From: Thalassobacillus_A hwangdonensis
GTDB lineage: Bacteria; Bacillota; Bacilli; Bacillales; Halobacillaceae
DNA: 64,000 nucleotides
Direction: 5' to 3'
Assembly: GCF_042675915.1 (NCBI RefSeq)
Contig: NZ_JBHTKL010000005.1
Coordinates: 1,116,001 to 1,180,000, forward strand
Shown here: piece after piece, positions 7,881 through 16,471 of the stretch
Position numbering within the stretch: the first letter of the stretch is position 1
Layout of the letters: each line of letters begins with the position of its first letter
Position numbers and translations under genes: made by a program
The notes under the pieces: generated by a model
Databases searched by the model: none
Told to the model about the DNA's origin: nothing
The model's input: the letters and a program-made list of their open reading frames with translations, nothing else

Positions 7881-9101
7881 ATGATGAAAAAACCGAACAT
7901 TGTCATCCTTGGAGCTGGGTACGGCGGAATGATGACAGCAGTGAATCTGCAAAAGAGCCTTGGCGTAAATGAAGCACATGTAACATTGGTGAATAAGCAC
8001 AGTTACCATTATCAGACAACATGGTTACATGAAAATGCAGCAGGTACGCTTCACCACGATCGCACGCGCATCAAGATCAACGAAGTGTTGAACTCCGGTA
8101 AAGTCAACTTCGTGCAGGATACAGTAGTTTCCATTCACCCGGAAGAGAAGAAAGTGAAAATGGCAAACGGAGACATCGAGTACGATTACCTGGTCATCGG
8201 ACTTGGTTTCGAAGCGGAAACATTTGGAATTTCCGGTTTGAAAGAGCATGCATTCACAATCAGCAGCATCAATAGTGCCCGTTTGATTCGTCAGCATATC
8301 GAATATAACTTTGCTAAATACAACAATGAAAGAGAAAAGAATCAAGAGCGTCTGAACATTGTTGTAGGTGGAGCTGGTTTCACTGGTATCGAATTTGTAG
8401 GTGAACTGGCGAACCGTGTTCCTGAGTTATGTAAAGAATATGATATTCCTCGTGAACAAGTACGCATCATCAACGTAGAAGCTGCTCCGACTGCACTTCC
8501 AGGTTTCGATCCTGCACTGGTTGAATATGCGATGAACTCGCTTGAAGCGAAAGGCGTAGAATTCAAAATAGGTGCAATGATCAAGGAAGTCACTCCGAAC
8601 AGCCTTGTCTTTGAAAAGGATGAGCAGCGTGAAGAGATTCCAACGAACACTGTCGTTTGGGCTGCAGGAGTACGCGGTAATTCTATCGTTGAAGCTTCTG
8701 GTTTTGAAACGATGCGTGGACGTGTCAAAGTTCGTGAAGACATGCGTACGAACGAATATGACGATGTGTTCATCGTTGGGGACAGCGCATTGATCATCAA
8801 TGAAGAAACAGACCGTCCTTACCCGCCGACAGCACAGATTGCAATTCAGCAGGCTGAAAATGTCGCGCACAACCTGAAGACACTTGTACGTGGAGGAAAG
8901 GACCTTGAAGGGTTCACACCTAAGATCCAGGGTACGGTTGCATCACTTGGTCACGACGATGCTATTGGTGTCGTTGGAAGCAAGAAACTGTTCGGATGGT
9001 CCGCATCTGTCATGAAGAAAGTCATCGATAACCGCTACCTGTTGAAGCTTGGTGGTTTCGGACTGCTAATGAAAAAAGGAAAGTTCAACATTTTCCATTG
9101 A
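7881..9101 (+). CDS. yumB: Type II NADH:quinone oxidoreductase-like flavoprotein (YumB)
   Basis: A 406-residue single-subunit, non-proton-pumping NADH dehydrogenase-like protein that would pass electrons from NADH to menaquinone at the membrane. The FAD motif GAGYGGMM is at the N-terminus, the NADH motif GGAGFTGIEF near residue 158, and the second FAD site FIVGDSA near residue 295. The usual C-terminal membrane-binding region is present. I use ATG 7881 (GGAAGTGATC upstream); ATG 7884 is equally possible. Its length equals that of B. subtilis YumB, also next to yumC. A Rex-like site lies upstream. Confidence 0.9.
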   Translation: MMKKPNIVILGAGYGGMMTAVNLQKSLGVNEAHVTLVNKHSYHYQTTWLHENAAGTLHHDRTRIKINEVLNSGKVNFVQDTVVSIHPEEKKVKMANGDIEYDYLVIGLGFEAETFGISGLKEHAFTISSINSARLIRQHIEYNFAKYNNEREKNQERLNIVVGGAGFTGIEFVGELANRVPELCKEYDIPREQVRIINVEAAPTALPGFDPALVEYAMNSLEAKGVEFKIGAMIKEVTPNSLVFEKDEQREEIPTNTVVWAAGVRGNSIVEASGFETMRGRVKVREDMRTNEYDDVFIVGDSALIINEETDRPYPPTAQIAIQQAENVAHNLKTLVRGGKDLEGFTPKIQGTVASLGHDDAIGVVGSKKLFGWSASVMKKVIDNRYLLKLGGFGLLMKKGKFNIFH

Positions 9102-9110
9102 TCCATTGAA

Positions 9111-9139
9111 GCAAAGGCGCCGAGCCTTTGCTTTTATTT
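9111..9139 (+). terminator. Terminator after yumB
   Basis: AGCAAAGGC pairs with GCCTTTGCT around GCCGA, followed by TTTATTTTT. Confidence 0.85.
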
Positions 9140-9141
9140 TT

Positions 9142-9236
9142 GGGACAGTCCTCTATCGCGTTAAAGCGCTGAGGGACTGTCCCCACTTGCTTGTCCCCAC
9201 TTGCTTTAACGCGGTGGAGTGGGGGTGCTTGCGCTT
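9142..9236. repeat. GGGACAG hairpin repeat, copy 1
   Basis: GGGACAGTCCTC and GAGGGACTGTCCC pair around a loop containing TATCGCGTTAAAGCGCT. A second segment, TTGCTTTAACGCGGTGGAG, can pair with that loop. A related copy is at about 21757-21822. It occupies most of the 213-base gap before yuiB, where no yuiA-like gene is evident. Confidence 0.7.
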
Positions 9237-9314
9237 TGTGCTCATCCATAATAGAATGAGGTTTGGAAATCTTTTTTAGCTAGTTTGGTTACATAGATTA
9301 GAGGGGGAACACCT

Positions 9315-9632
9315 TTGGATATTGTGCAGTTAGTCATCGGGATGATTTTGTTTTTCGTACTCTTTTTTGGAATCGCATTCCTGCTTAATATGCTATTACG
9401 TTCAACGTGGTTCATGGCATTCGTCTATCCGGTCGTCGTATTATTGATCGTCGACGATTTTCCGTTCAGCCATTATTTTACACAGCCTGGAACATCATTC
9501 CCTGCCGTGTTTGAAATGATATTGAATTTGAAGCTTGTAGATATTCTGATTCTTTCCAGTGGATTTGCAGGTACGATCGTATCTGGAATCGTCATCCGCC
9601 TGTTGCGGAAAAGCGGATATCAGATGTTTTGA
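9315..9632 (+). CDS. yuiB: YuiB family membrane protein
   Basis: A 105-residue integral membrane protein matching YuiB in length and position before yuiC. Three hydrophobic segments are visible, at about residues 5-27, 33-48 and 76-95. No function is known. The start is TTG at 9315, preceded by AGAGGGGGAACACCT, which is a clear ribosome site. No in-frame ATG precedes the first membrane segment. Confidence 0.8.
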   Translation: MDIVQLVIGMILFFVLFFGIAFLLNMLLRSTWFMAFVYPVVVLLIVDDFPFSHYFTQPGTSFPAVFEMILNLKLVDILILSSGFAGTIVSGIVIRLLRKSGYQMF

Positions 9633-9761
9633 TTTATCATTCATAATTGTTGAAATCATAGGGATGGATCCTCGTTTTTCTCATCAGCGGGACCTTCTCC
9701 TATGATTTTTTTGTATAAAATCAGATTAATATGGAAACCATGAACACCGAGAGAGGTGTTT

Positions 9762-10448
9762 ATGATGAATATGAAAAAATGGGTATGGCGGATTGGATTC
9801 AATCTGTGTTTTGTGGGGGCATTGTACTTGGCAGCGGCAAACATATCGCATGTGTCAGCAATGGAATTGAAGCGTATGTTTATGGATGATGACCATTCGG
9901 AATCGAAAGTAAGTAATTTACTAGATTACAGGAATACAGCATTAGTTGGGAAATCTTTGTTATCCCGTGAATCAGCTCAACGTTACATCAGCAGTTCCAC
10001 CATTGATGCACCTGCAACAATTGAAGAAGCGATGAACCTGGGAGAATATCCGACAGTGACAGTAGAAGCGACAGGTTACACGGCTGGAGTGGAGTCCACG
10101 GGAAAATCTCCAGGACATCCCCAGTATGGGATTACATTTTCTGGTCTGAAAGTGAAGCGTGACCTATATTCGACGATTGCAGCAGACTTGACTGTGCATC
10201 CGATCGGCACGATTCTATATATCCCGGATTACGGATTTGGTGTCGTAGCCGATAAGGGATCCGCCATTCAAGGCAATAAAATCGACTTGTACTATGACAC
10301 GGTAGATGATGTTTATGAACAATGGGGGAAGAAGACACTGGAAGTTTTCCTCATCAAAAAAGGTGATGGAACATTGACACAGGAAGAACTGGATGGCCTG
10401 AACAGTAATGAAGCCCTGCAGGTTTTCAGGAATAAAATAGCACAATAA
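9762..10448 (+). CDS. yuiC: 3D domain protein YuiC (stationary-phase murein-acting, Sps type)
   Basis: A 228-residue exported protein. An N-terminal hydrophobic segment (about residues 9-28) is a signal peptide or anchor. The C-terminal half is a 3D (MltA-like double-psi barrel) domain with the three aspartates in VADKGSAIQGNKIDLYYDT. B. subtilis YuiC is a muralytic enzyme of this class, linked to stationary-phase survival. Start ATG 9762 follows GAGAGG by 5 bases; ATG 9765 is also possible. A long linker separates anchor and domain. Confidence 0.88.
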   Translation: MMNMKKWVWRIGFNLCFVGALYLAAANISHVSAMELKRMFMDDDHSESKVSNLLDYRNTALVGKSLLSRESAQRYISSSTIDAPATIEEAMNLGEYPTVTVEATGYTAGVESTGKSPGHPQYGITFSGLKVKRDLYSTIAADLTVHPIGTILYIPDYGFGVVADKGSAIQGNKIDLYYDTVDDVYEQWGKKTLEVFLIKKGDGTLTQEELDGLNSNEALQVFRNKIAQ

Positions 10449-10481
10449 GAAAAGAGGATGTCAACGCGACATCCTCTTTTC
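10449..10481. terminator. Bidirectional terminator between yuiC and yuiD
   Basis: AAAAGAGGATGTC pairs with GACATCCTCTTTT around AACGC, with A- and T-runs on the two sides, suited to both convergent genes. Confidence 0.9.
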
Positions 10482-10493
10482 TCATTCGTGGAA

Positions 10494-10970
10494 TCAGAAC
10501 CACCAATAATATAGTCCTATACTCAGCAGAATACCTGTCAACCCTCCGAAAAACACTTCGATGGGCTGATGTCCCAACAGTTCCTTCAGTTCCTGACGCT
10601 TCTCGAACTGCTGTTTCTTATTCCAGCCTTTGGCTTCATTTACGAAACGGTGGAAGTCATTGATGAGCATATTCAATACAATAGCCTGTTCACCTGTCTG
10701 TCTTCGTACTCCAGTCGAGTCGAACATGACGATGATACTGAACACACAGGCTACGCCGAATATGGTCGAGTCGAAGCCTTCTTCAAGCCCTACGGCTGTT
10801 GCCAATGCTGTTACTGCTGCCGAGTGGCTGCTTGGCATTCCGCCTGTACTGAACGCAAGCCCAGGTCGGAAATCGCGTGTAGCAATCATTCGAATCGGTA
10901 CTTTTACTGCTTGTGCAAAAAATATTGCGATCAGTGATGCGAGCAGTGGAAAATTGTAGAGTAGATCCAT
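10494..10970 (-). CDS. yuiD: DUF212 family membrane protein (YuiD, acid phosphatase/VanPO-related)
   Basis: A 158-residue membrane protein of the YuiD/DUF212 family, distantly related to PAP2 phosphatases. The motif GGMPSSHSAAV (near residue 42) is the equivalent of the PAP2 phosphate-binding stretch. Hydrophobic helices lie at both ends and in the middle. The substrate is not known. AAAGGATG lies about 10 bases before the ATG. It is convergent with yuiC, as in B. subtilis. Confidence 0.85.
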   Translation of the reverse strand: MDLLYNFPLLASLIAIFFAQAVKVPIRMIATRDFRPGLAFSTGGMPSSHSAAVTALATAVGLEEGFDSTIFGVACVFSIIVMFDSTGVRRQTGEQAIVLNMLINDFHRFVNEAKGWNKKQQFEKRQELKELLGHQPIEVFFGGLTGILLSIGLYYWWF

Positions 10971-11062
10971 CCAGTCCAGTCATCCTTTCACTATGATTCC
11001 CTCTTTATTATAGGTTTCCTTTGTTATGATGGATATAAACGCATCCGTTCAGGAGGTTGCTG

Positions 11063-11428
11063 ATGTCTTTTGAATACCCGCTGAATTATTACCAATTCTT
11101 TGTCTCTTTCAACATGGGAGATTACTACGAATGCCATGATTTATTAGAAGAAGTATGGCTTGAAGACAGAAGCAATCACTTTATCAAAGGGCTGCTTCAG
11201 TTAAGTGTGGCCCATTACCATTACAGCTATGGTAACATAAAAGGTGCCAGGTCAATGTTCGAATCCGCAGACACTTACCTTTCGAAATATTCAGGAAAAC
11301 ACTGGGGAATCTCCATCATTGGAGTGCGGGATCATATCCATGATTGTCTGAATATTATACCACAAACCCGACCCGCTGGAGAATTGCCTGAACTCCCTGT
11401 TTTGTATTTGAACATCGAAGAGGAGTGA
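11063..11428 (+). CDS. DUF309 domain protein
   Basis: A 121-residue DUF309 protein. The family hallmark is an N-terminal helix with a conserved histidine and aspartate in the form YYECHDLLEEVW, followed by KGLLQLSVAHYHYSYGN. The family is all-helical and TPR-like, and its function is unknown. ATG 11063 follows AGGAGGTTGCTG. It lies 32 bases before pepA and probably shares its transcript. Confidence 0.85.
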   Translation: MSFEYPLNYYQFFVSFNMGDYYECHDLLEEVWLEDRSNHFIKGLLQLSVAHYHYSYGNIKGARSMFESADTYLSKYSGKHWGISIIGVRDHIHDCLNIIPQTRPAGELPELPVLYLNIEEE

Positions 11429-11460
11429 GTGGATGTTGGAATTATGTTGGAGGTGGAACG

Positions 11461-12987
11461 ATGTTTTTATTCAGAAAAACTTTATTTGCAGAAGAAGACG
11501 CGTTAGTTGTCGGTCTTTTTCAGGAAAACGGTCAAGAGCAATCGATTTACCAGCAAATCAATCAGAAACTCGATGGAAGCTTAGATGACTACATAAAAGA
11601 CGGTGATCTGTCCCATGGATTCAAGCAGATTTCGAAGGTGTACACACTTGGCAGAGCAGAAGTCAAACGAATCTATTTTGTCGGATTAGGAAAAAGGGAC
11701 AAGCTTACTTCAGTGAAAATGAAGCAGGCATTTGGGAAGCTCTTCAAGCAATTGCAAAAAGATGGCCTCACACAGGCTTCAGTGGCAATAGAGAGCTTTC
11801 GTACCGCTGAGATCCATGATGGCGAACTTGCAGAGGTGATTTCGGAAGCGATGATTACAGCCTCCTACCAGTTTGCGGATTACAAGACGAGACCTGCCAC
11901 TCCTGCAAAAGTAGTGGATACGCTCACCCTTGTAACCGATTCTGATCAGGAAGAACTGAATGCTTCTCTGAAAAAAGGTTATTCTTTTGGCATTGGAGTG
12001 AACACCGCAAGACACCTTGTACAATTGCCTGCTAATCTGCTCACATCGACAGACATGGCTGAATTTGCGCTTTCACTGGCGAAAGAACATGGTTTTGAGG
12101 CGCACATCCTCGATAAAGCGGAAATGGAACAATTGGGAATGGGAGCCCTGCTGGCAGTCAATCAAGGATCACATGAACCTCCTAAGATGATTGTTCTTAA
12201 ATATCAGGGACTGGACGAATGGAAGGATGCAGTCGGACTTGTCGGTAAAGGGATCACTTATGATACAGGTGGCTATTCGATCAAGTCCAAGGCAGGAATG
12301 CCGGGTATGAAAGGCGATATGGGTGGTGCCGCAGCAGTGCTCGGTGCAATGGATACAATCGGAAGGTTGAAGCCGAAGAAAAATGTTTTGGCAGTCATTC
12401 CATCGTCGGACAATATGATTTCAGGAGCGGCATTTAAGCCTGACGACGTAATTACCTCTCTAAGTGGTAAGACCATCGAAGTGTTGAATACCGATGCGGA
12501 AGGAAGGCTGGCACTTGCAGATGGAATCACTTATGCAAAAATGAACCAGGCTACTACATTGATTGATGTTGCGACATTGACGGGCGGGGTAGTGACGGCG
12601 CTTGGGTCCTGGATGACTGGCGCTATGACGAATGATGAATCGCTGCTTTCTGCTGTCATTGAAAATGGTAAACGGGTAGGGGAACCGATTTGGCAATTGC
12701 CTTATAACGAAGACTATCAGGCTCAGGTTCGAGCAAGTGAGATGGCTGATCTGAACAACTCCCCGACAAGGAAAGCACACCCGATCATGGGTGGAGCATT
12801 TGTCGGAGAATTCGCAGAGGATACTCCATGGGTGCATTTGGACATTGCAGGGACCTCTGTGTCTGAAAAAGCACATGACCTCGGACCAAAAGGACCGACT
12901 GGGGTTATGAGCCGTACGTTGGCCTCCTTTATTTTAAACAGCAACTCAAAAAAGGACGAGCGGAATCGCTCGTCCTTTTTTCATTAG
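11461..12987 (+). CDS. pepA: Leucyl aminopeptidase, M17 family
   Basis: A 508-residue M17 leucyl aminopeptidase (YuiE-type) that removes N-terminal residues from peptides in the cytoplasm. The signature NTDAEGRLALAD (near residue 340) is intact, and GKGITYDTGG plus KGDMGGAAAV supply the metal and active-site residues. ATG 11461 follows GGAGGTGGAACG. The last residues (KKDERNRSSFF) are encoded by the transcription terminator hairpin itself, which suggests an earlier stop codon was lost in this lineage. Confidence 0.93.
   Translation: MFLFRKTLFAEEDALVVGLFQENGQEQSIYQQINQKLDGSLDDYIKDGDLSHGFKQISKVYTLGRAEVKRIYFVGLGKRDKLTSVKMKQAFGKLFKQLQKDGLTQASVAIESFRTAEIHDGELAEVISEAMITASYQFADYKTRPATPAKVVDTLTLVTDSDQEELNASLKKGYSFGIGVNTARHLVQLPANLLTSTDMAEFALSLAKEHGFEAHILDKAEMEQLGMGALLAVNQGSHEPPKMIVLKYQGLDEWKDAVGLVGKGITYDTGGYSIKSKAGMPGMKGDMGGAAAVLGAMDTIGRLKPKKNVLAVIPSSDNMISGAAFKPDDVITSLSGKTIEVLNTDAEGRLALADGITYAKMNQATTLIDVATLTGGVVTALGSWMTGAMTNDESLLSAVIENGKRVGEPIWQLPYNEDYQAQVRASEMADLNNSPTRKAHPIMGGAFVGEFAEDTPWVHLDIAGTSVSEKAHDLGPKGPTGVMSRTLASFILNSNSKKDERNRSSFFH
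12948..12981. terminator. Bidirectional terminator inside the pepA 3-prime end
   Basis: A perfect 15-bp stem (948-962 with 967-981 of this kilobase) with GAAT loop, A-run on the left and T-run on the right. It serves both pepA and convergent deoD and lies within the pepA reading frame, which stops at 12987. Confidence 0.9.
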
Positions 12988-12994
12988 TAAAAGA

Positions 12995-13705
12995 TTATTT
13001 CTGAATCGCTGCATCCAGGGCAATGACGATCATGTCATTGAACGTATTCTGACGCTCTTCAGAAGTCGTTTCTTCACCAGTCAGGATGTGATCGCTGACA
13101 GTCAGTACAGAAAGTGCCTGACGGTCATATTTGGCAGCCAGTGTGTAAAGTGCCGTCGTTTCCATTTCAACAGCAAGCACGTTATACTTTGCCAGCTTAT
13201 TGAACAGATCCATTGCATTGTCACGATAGAAGCTGTCACTTGTGAATACATTTCCTACGCGAAGCTTCAACCCTTTCTCTGTTCCTGCATCATATGCTTT
13301 TTTCAACAGATCGAAGTCTGCAGTCGGCGCATAATCGATGCCACCGAACTCCATCCGGTTCATCTGTGAATCTGTAGAAGAAGTCGATGCAAGAATGACG
13401 TCACGCACCTTTACATCCTTTTGTAAAGCACCACAAGATCCAACACGGATCAGCTTCTGTACACCGTAGCTTTCCATCAGCTCATTGACATAGATGGAAA
13501 TGGACGGTACTCCCATTCCCGTACCTTGGACAGAAATGCGTTCGCCTTTATATGTTCCTGTATATCCATACATTCCTCGAACTTCGTTATAACATGTTGC
13601 ATCCTCCAGGAAATTTTCGGCAATGTACTTTGCACGTAACGGATCTCCTGGTAGTAAAATCGTTTCTGCGATATCTCCTTGTTTAGCACCAATATGTACA
13701 CTCAT
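12995..13705 (-). CDS. deoD: Purine-nucleoside phosphorylase, DeoD type
   Basis: A 236-residue trimeric-to-hexameric-class PNP that cleaves purine nucleosides with phosphate to free base and (deoxy)ribose-1-phosphate. Features include GDPLRAKYIAE near the N-terminus, RVGSCGAL (near residue 87), the ribose-binding VEMETTALY and the catalytic Asp in LTVSDHI. Length matches B. subtilis DeoD. AGGAGGTAACAG precedes the start. It stands alone between two terminators. Confidence 0.95.
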   Translation of the reverse strand: MSVHIGAKQGDIAETILLPGDPLRAKYIAENFLEDATCYNEVRGMYGYTGTYKGERISVQGTGMGVPSISIYVNELMESYGVQKLIRVGSCGALQKDVKVRDVILASTSSTDSQMNRMEFGGIDYAPTADFDLLKKAYDAGTEKGLKLRVGNVFTSDSFYRDNAMDLFNKLAKYNVLAVEMETTALYTLAAKYDRQALSVLTVSDHILTGEETTSEERQNTFNDMIVIALDAAIQK

Positions 13706-13883
13706 TGGCTGTTACCTCCTCAAAAATTATCCTGTCGCGTAAACTTAAATTATCACAACCCCGATAAGAACTCAAATAGTATAGTAGGTACTGGCTGGTT
13801 AGGTTATGATTGATATTTGTAGTATTCGAATGTTTTTTCATGTAATATACATGTAGAATTATATGAAGAAGGGAAATGGACAA

Positions 13884-14147
13884 ATGGTGAAAGAAACATT
13901 TACGATTACGAATGATACCGGAATTCATGCAAGACCAGCGACGTTGCTTGTGAATAAAGCAGGTCAATATTCTTCCGAGGTTGAACTCGAGTACAAAGGG
14001 AAGAAGGTCAATTTGAAATCCATCATGGGCGTCATGTCCCTAGGTGTACCTCAGGGTGAAGAAGTGACCATCATCGTTGAAGGAAATGACGAGTCAGACG
14101 CAATAGAAGGAATCAAGGCAGTCATGAACGAACACTTAAGTAAATGA
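13884..14147 (+). CDS. ptsH: HPr phosphocarrier protein
   Basis: An 87-residue HPr of the sugar phosphotransferase system. The phosphorylated His15 lies in TGIHARPAT, and the regulatory serine Ser46 in NLKSIMGVMSLG is also present. Because the active His is kept (Crh has Gln), this is HPr rather than Crh. ATG 13884 is chosen because GAAGGG lies upstream and the family starts with MVxxxFTI. No ptsI or ptsG follows, so this copy is monocistronic, which is unusual relative to B. subtilis. Confidence 0.88.
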   Translation: MVKETFTITNDTGIHARPATLLVNKAGQYSSEVELEYKGKKVNLKSIMGVMSLGVPQGEEVTIIVEGNDESDAIEGIKAVMNEHLSK

Positions 14148-14167
14148 TTGTATAAACTAATGTAAAT

Positions 14168-14203
14168 AAAAGCTGGAGAAGGTTCAGGCTCTGGCTTTTT
14201 TTC
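14168..14203 (+). terminator. Terminator after ptsH
   Basis: AAAGCTGGAG pairs with CTCTGGCTTT (two G-U pairs), followed by TTTTTTC. Confidence 0.7.
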
Positions 14204-14249
14204 ATAGGGGAGCATGTCCCCGGATAAAAAAGTAGAAAGGAGTCATTCC

Positions 14250-14738
14250 ATGAATATTTCCATTTCGCAACTACCAGGAATCGGGCAGAAGATTTCTTTG
14301 AGAACCGCAGAGGACAGCATGCTTGTATTGATTGTCCATCATACGGGAAAACGTGAGCTGTACTTCTTCGAACATCATGATAGTGAAGAAGCTGATTTCG
14401 CGATGGATCTTACTTCAGATGAAACGAGGGAATTAGGTGCTCAATTGCTTGGCGCTACTTATCAGCCGGTCGATGCAGATAAGCTGAAAGTATTCAAGAA
14501 TCAGATTGTAATCGACTGGGTGGAATTGAAAGCTCAATCCCCACTTGTCAATTTGACCATTGAAGAGTCTGAAATCAGGAACCGAACAGGTGCAACCGTC
14601 ATCGGTATCATCCAAGGTGACGAGACCATAGCGATACCAGAAGCGGATACCAAGCTGAAGTCCGGTAATGTACTGATGATCATCGGAAAGCAGGACCAGT
14701 TGGATACGTTAACGGATCTATGTAAAGGAGAGGGATGA
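14250..14738 (+). CDS. khtT: Regulatory subunit of a K+/H+ antiporter (KhtT-type, TrkA-C domain)
   Basis: A 162-residue cytoplasmic regulator. The C-terminal half is a TrkA-C/RCK-C domain (about residues 85-158, with TVIGIIQGDETIAIPEAD and KSGNVLMIIGK). The N-terminal half matches the KhtT family, which binds and gates the KhtU antiporter. ATG 14250 follows AAAGGAGTCATTCC. It is followed 4 bases later by the antiporter gene, so the two are co-transcribed. The orthology to KhtT is by architecture and neighbour; the third gene khtS is absent. Confidence 0.8.
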   Translation: MNISISQLPGIGQKISLRTAEDSMLVLIVHHTGKRELYFFEHHDSEEADFAMDLTSDETRELGAQLLGATYQPVDADKLKVFKNQIVIDWVELKAQSPLVNLTIEESEIRNRTGATVIGIIQGDETIAIPEADTKLKSGNVLMIIGKQDQLDTLTDLCKGEG

Positions 14739-14742
14739 TATC

Positions 14743-15921
14743 GTGCATGGAGAATTTCCTTCATTGCTCGGAGCGGGTATTGTCCTTCTCTTCATCTTTT
14801 ACCTTGGCTATCTCAGTCTGAAAATCAAGTTTCCGAATGTTATCTTATATATTCTGCTTGGAATTGTTCTAGCGGATGTATTGACTGACAATGAGCTGCT
14901 CTATTTTGCGAGTGAAATCGGAATCGTATTATTGTTTTTCCTGCTTGGCCTGGAATTCAATGTCAAGCGGCTTGGAGGAATCGCCAAAAAGATCTGGCCA
15001 TCCGGACTGCTGGATGTCGGACTGAGTCTTGGTGTTTCGATGTTGATGGCAATGGCCTTCGGGATGAGTCTGTTCGACTCGTTTCTAATCGGGGGGATTG
15101 CTTATGCAACCAGCTCCTCAATCACAGCAAAATTGCTTGATGATCGCGGCAGGATGGCGAATACGGAAACGGAATTCATGCTCGCGATCCTCATTTTTGA
15201 AGACCTGGTAGCTCCCATCGTCGTTGCAATCCTTATCGGAGTCAGTTCAGGTGAAACCTTCACAACTGCATCCTTCCTGATTCTGATTGGTAAGATTGTC
15301 GGTCTGACAGCTGGAGCGATCTTATTAGGCAAAACGGTGTTCAAACGTTTCGAAAAATTCCTTGCTAGAATCGAGGATGAAGATTTCAAGATTGCGTTAC
15401 TAGTGGGAATCGCCTTATCTTATGGCGGTCTTGCATTATACTTAGGACTGTCAGAAGTGCTTGGAGCCTTCCTGGCAGGGATGATGCTCGCTGAGATTGG
15501 TAAAATCGAGCGGGTGGAACATACAGTATTACCGATCAGGGATTTGATGCTGCCTACCTTTTTCGTTTATTTCGGTACGACCATCAAATTCGGTGACGGG
15601 GTGCCGATGGGACTGTTCCTCGTGCTGCTGATTATCTGGTCCATTATTGCCAAGGTGCTGCTCGGGATACTTGGTGGTCCGATTTACGGCTTGTCAAAAC
15701 GAGCATCACTAAGAGCGGGCCTGTCGATGTGTGCAAGAGGAGAGTTCTCTGTCGTCATCGCCAGTGTGGCAGTCGGCAGTATCAAGATATTCAGCGGAAT
15801 CTATATCGTAGTTGCTGCATTCATCGGAATGCTGCTGTTTGAGAAAGCACCGGCCATCACTACGAAGATTTATGGAAAACCCGAACGGAAAAAGAAAAAC
15901 TTGAAAGTTCCAGGATCATAA
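14743..15921 (+). CDS. khtU: CPA2-family cation/proton antiporter (KhtU-type)
   Basis: A 392-residue Kef/CPA2-type antiporter with about 11-12 hydrophobic helices. The family pattern GLEFNVKRL (helix 4 region), AYATSSSITAKLL and LIFEDLVAPIVVA carry the conserved polar residues of the ion path. It probably expels K+ (or NH4+) in exchange for protons under control of KhtT. The start is GTG 14743, 4 bases after the khtT stop, with GAGAGGGATGATATC upstream. It lacks a cytoplasmic RCK domain, consistent with needing a separate subunit. Confidence 0.87.
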   Translation: MHGEFPSLLGAGIVLLFIFYLGYLSLKIKFPNVILYILLGIVLADVLTDNELLYFASEIGIVLLFFLLGLEFNVKRLGGIAKKIWPSGLLDVGLSLGVSMLMAMAFGMSLFDSFLIGGIAYATSSSITAKLLDDRGRMANTETEFMLAILIFEDLVAPIVVAILIGVSSGETFTTASFLILIGKIVGLTAGAILLGKTVFKRFEKFLARIEDEDFKIALLVGIALSYGGLALYLGLSEVLGAFLAGMMLAEIGKIERVEHTVLPIRDLMLPTFFVYFGTTIKFGDGVPMGLFLVLLIIWSIIAKVLLGILGGPIYGLSKRASLRAGLSMCARGEFSVVIASVAVGSIKIFSGIYIVVAAFIGMLLFEKAPAITTKIYGKPERKKKNLKVPGS

Positions 15922-15923
15922 GC

Positions 15924-15957
15924 AAAAGCGGATGCATTGGTGAGCATCCGCTTTTTT
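15924..15957. terminator. Bidirectional terminator between khtU and kapB
   Basis: AAAAGCGGATGC pairs with GCATCCGCTTTT around an ATTGGTGA loop, followed by T-run. Confidence 0.88.
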
Positions 15958-15961
15958 GAAT

Positions 15962-16348
15962 TTATTTATTAGGGAAATACTGTGCTTCCAGTGATTCCAG
16001 TTGATCCAGTGCCTGATCATTGAATTCGGAATCGCGCCGCTTTAGTTTTTCTTTAAGCTTATCGATGGAAGCCTGTAATGAGTCTTCATACGCTGGTACT
16101 TCTCCATCGAAGGCTTTGACCGCCTGCTTGGAAACGTTCGCCTTTTCTCGATGGCTGAGTGCTTTACGCTGATGGAAGAAGACCCCCTCGGTTTTTCCCG
16201 GATTATGCAGATCTCCTTGCATCGGATGCTTTTCGACCGCATGCACTTCGACCAGGTAGTTCGGGTCGCGGTCCTCTATGACTTTCGCTATGTAGCTGCC
16301 TGATTTGTAATGAGCGATGACGTGGTCACCGATTTGAATGTTGGACAT
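15962..16348 (-). CDS. kapB: Kinase-associated protein B (KapB-type)
   Basis: A 128-residue KapB-like protein. In B. subtilis KapB supports KinB-dependent entry into sporulation. Recognisable parts are the N-terminal IGDHVIAHYKSGSYI, the central HPMQGDLHNP and FFHQRKALSHREKANV. The family name calls it a lipoprotein, but this copy has no signal peptide or lipobox and should be cytoplasmic. ATG 16348 follows AAAGGAGGTTCAGCT exactly; the open frame to 16372 is rejected. No kinB is adjacent. Confidence 0.88.
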   Translation of the reverse strand: MSNIQIGDHVIAHYKSGSYIAKVIEDRDPNYLVEVHAVEKHPMQGDLHNPGKTEGVFFHQRKALSHREKANVSKQAVKAFDGEVPAYEDSLQASIDKLKEKLKRRDSEFNDQALDQLESLEAQYFPNK

Positions 16349-16431
16349 AGCTGAACCTCCTTTTGCTACCATTGTAACAAAACTGTCGAAGGATTCTGCA
16401 TCAACAGATTTTTAGGTGAGCGGGATTCTGT

Positions 16432-16437
16432 TATAAT
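16432..16437 (+). promoter_or_regulatory. Candidate -10 box for the small membrane-protein gene
   Basis: A perfect TATAAT lies at 16432-16437. The -35 hexamer 17 bases upstream is poor (TTTTTA). Because the box overlaps the ATG at 16436, that ATG cannot be the start of the following gene if this promoter is used. Confidence 0.4.
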
Positions 16438-16471
16438 GGGCATGTATGAAAAGAAGGAAGTGATGCCATTT

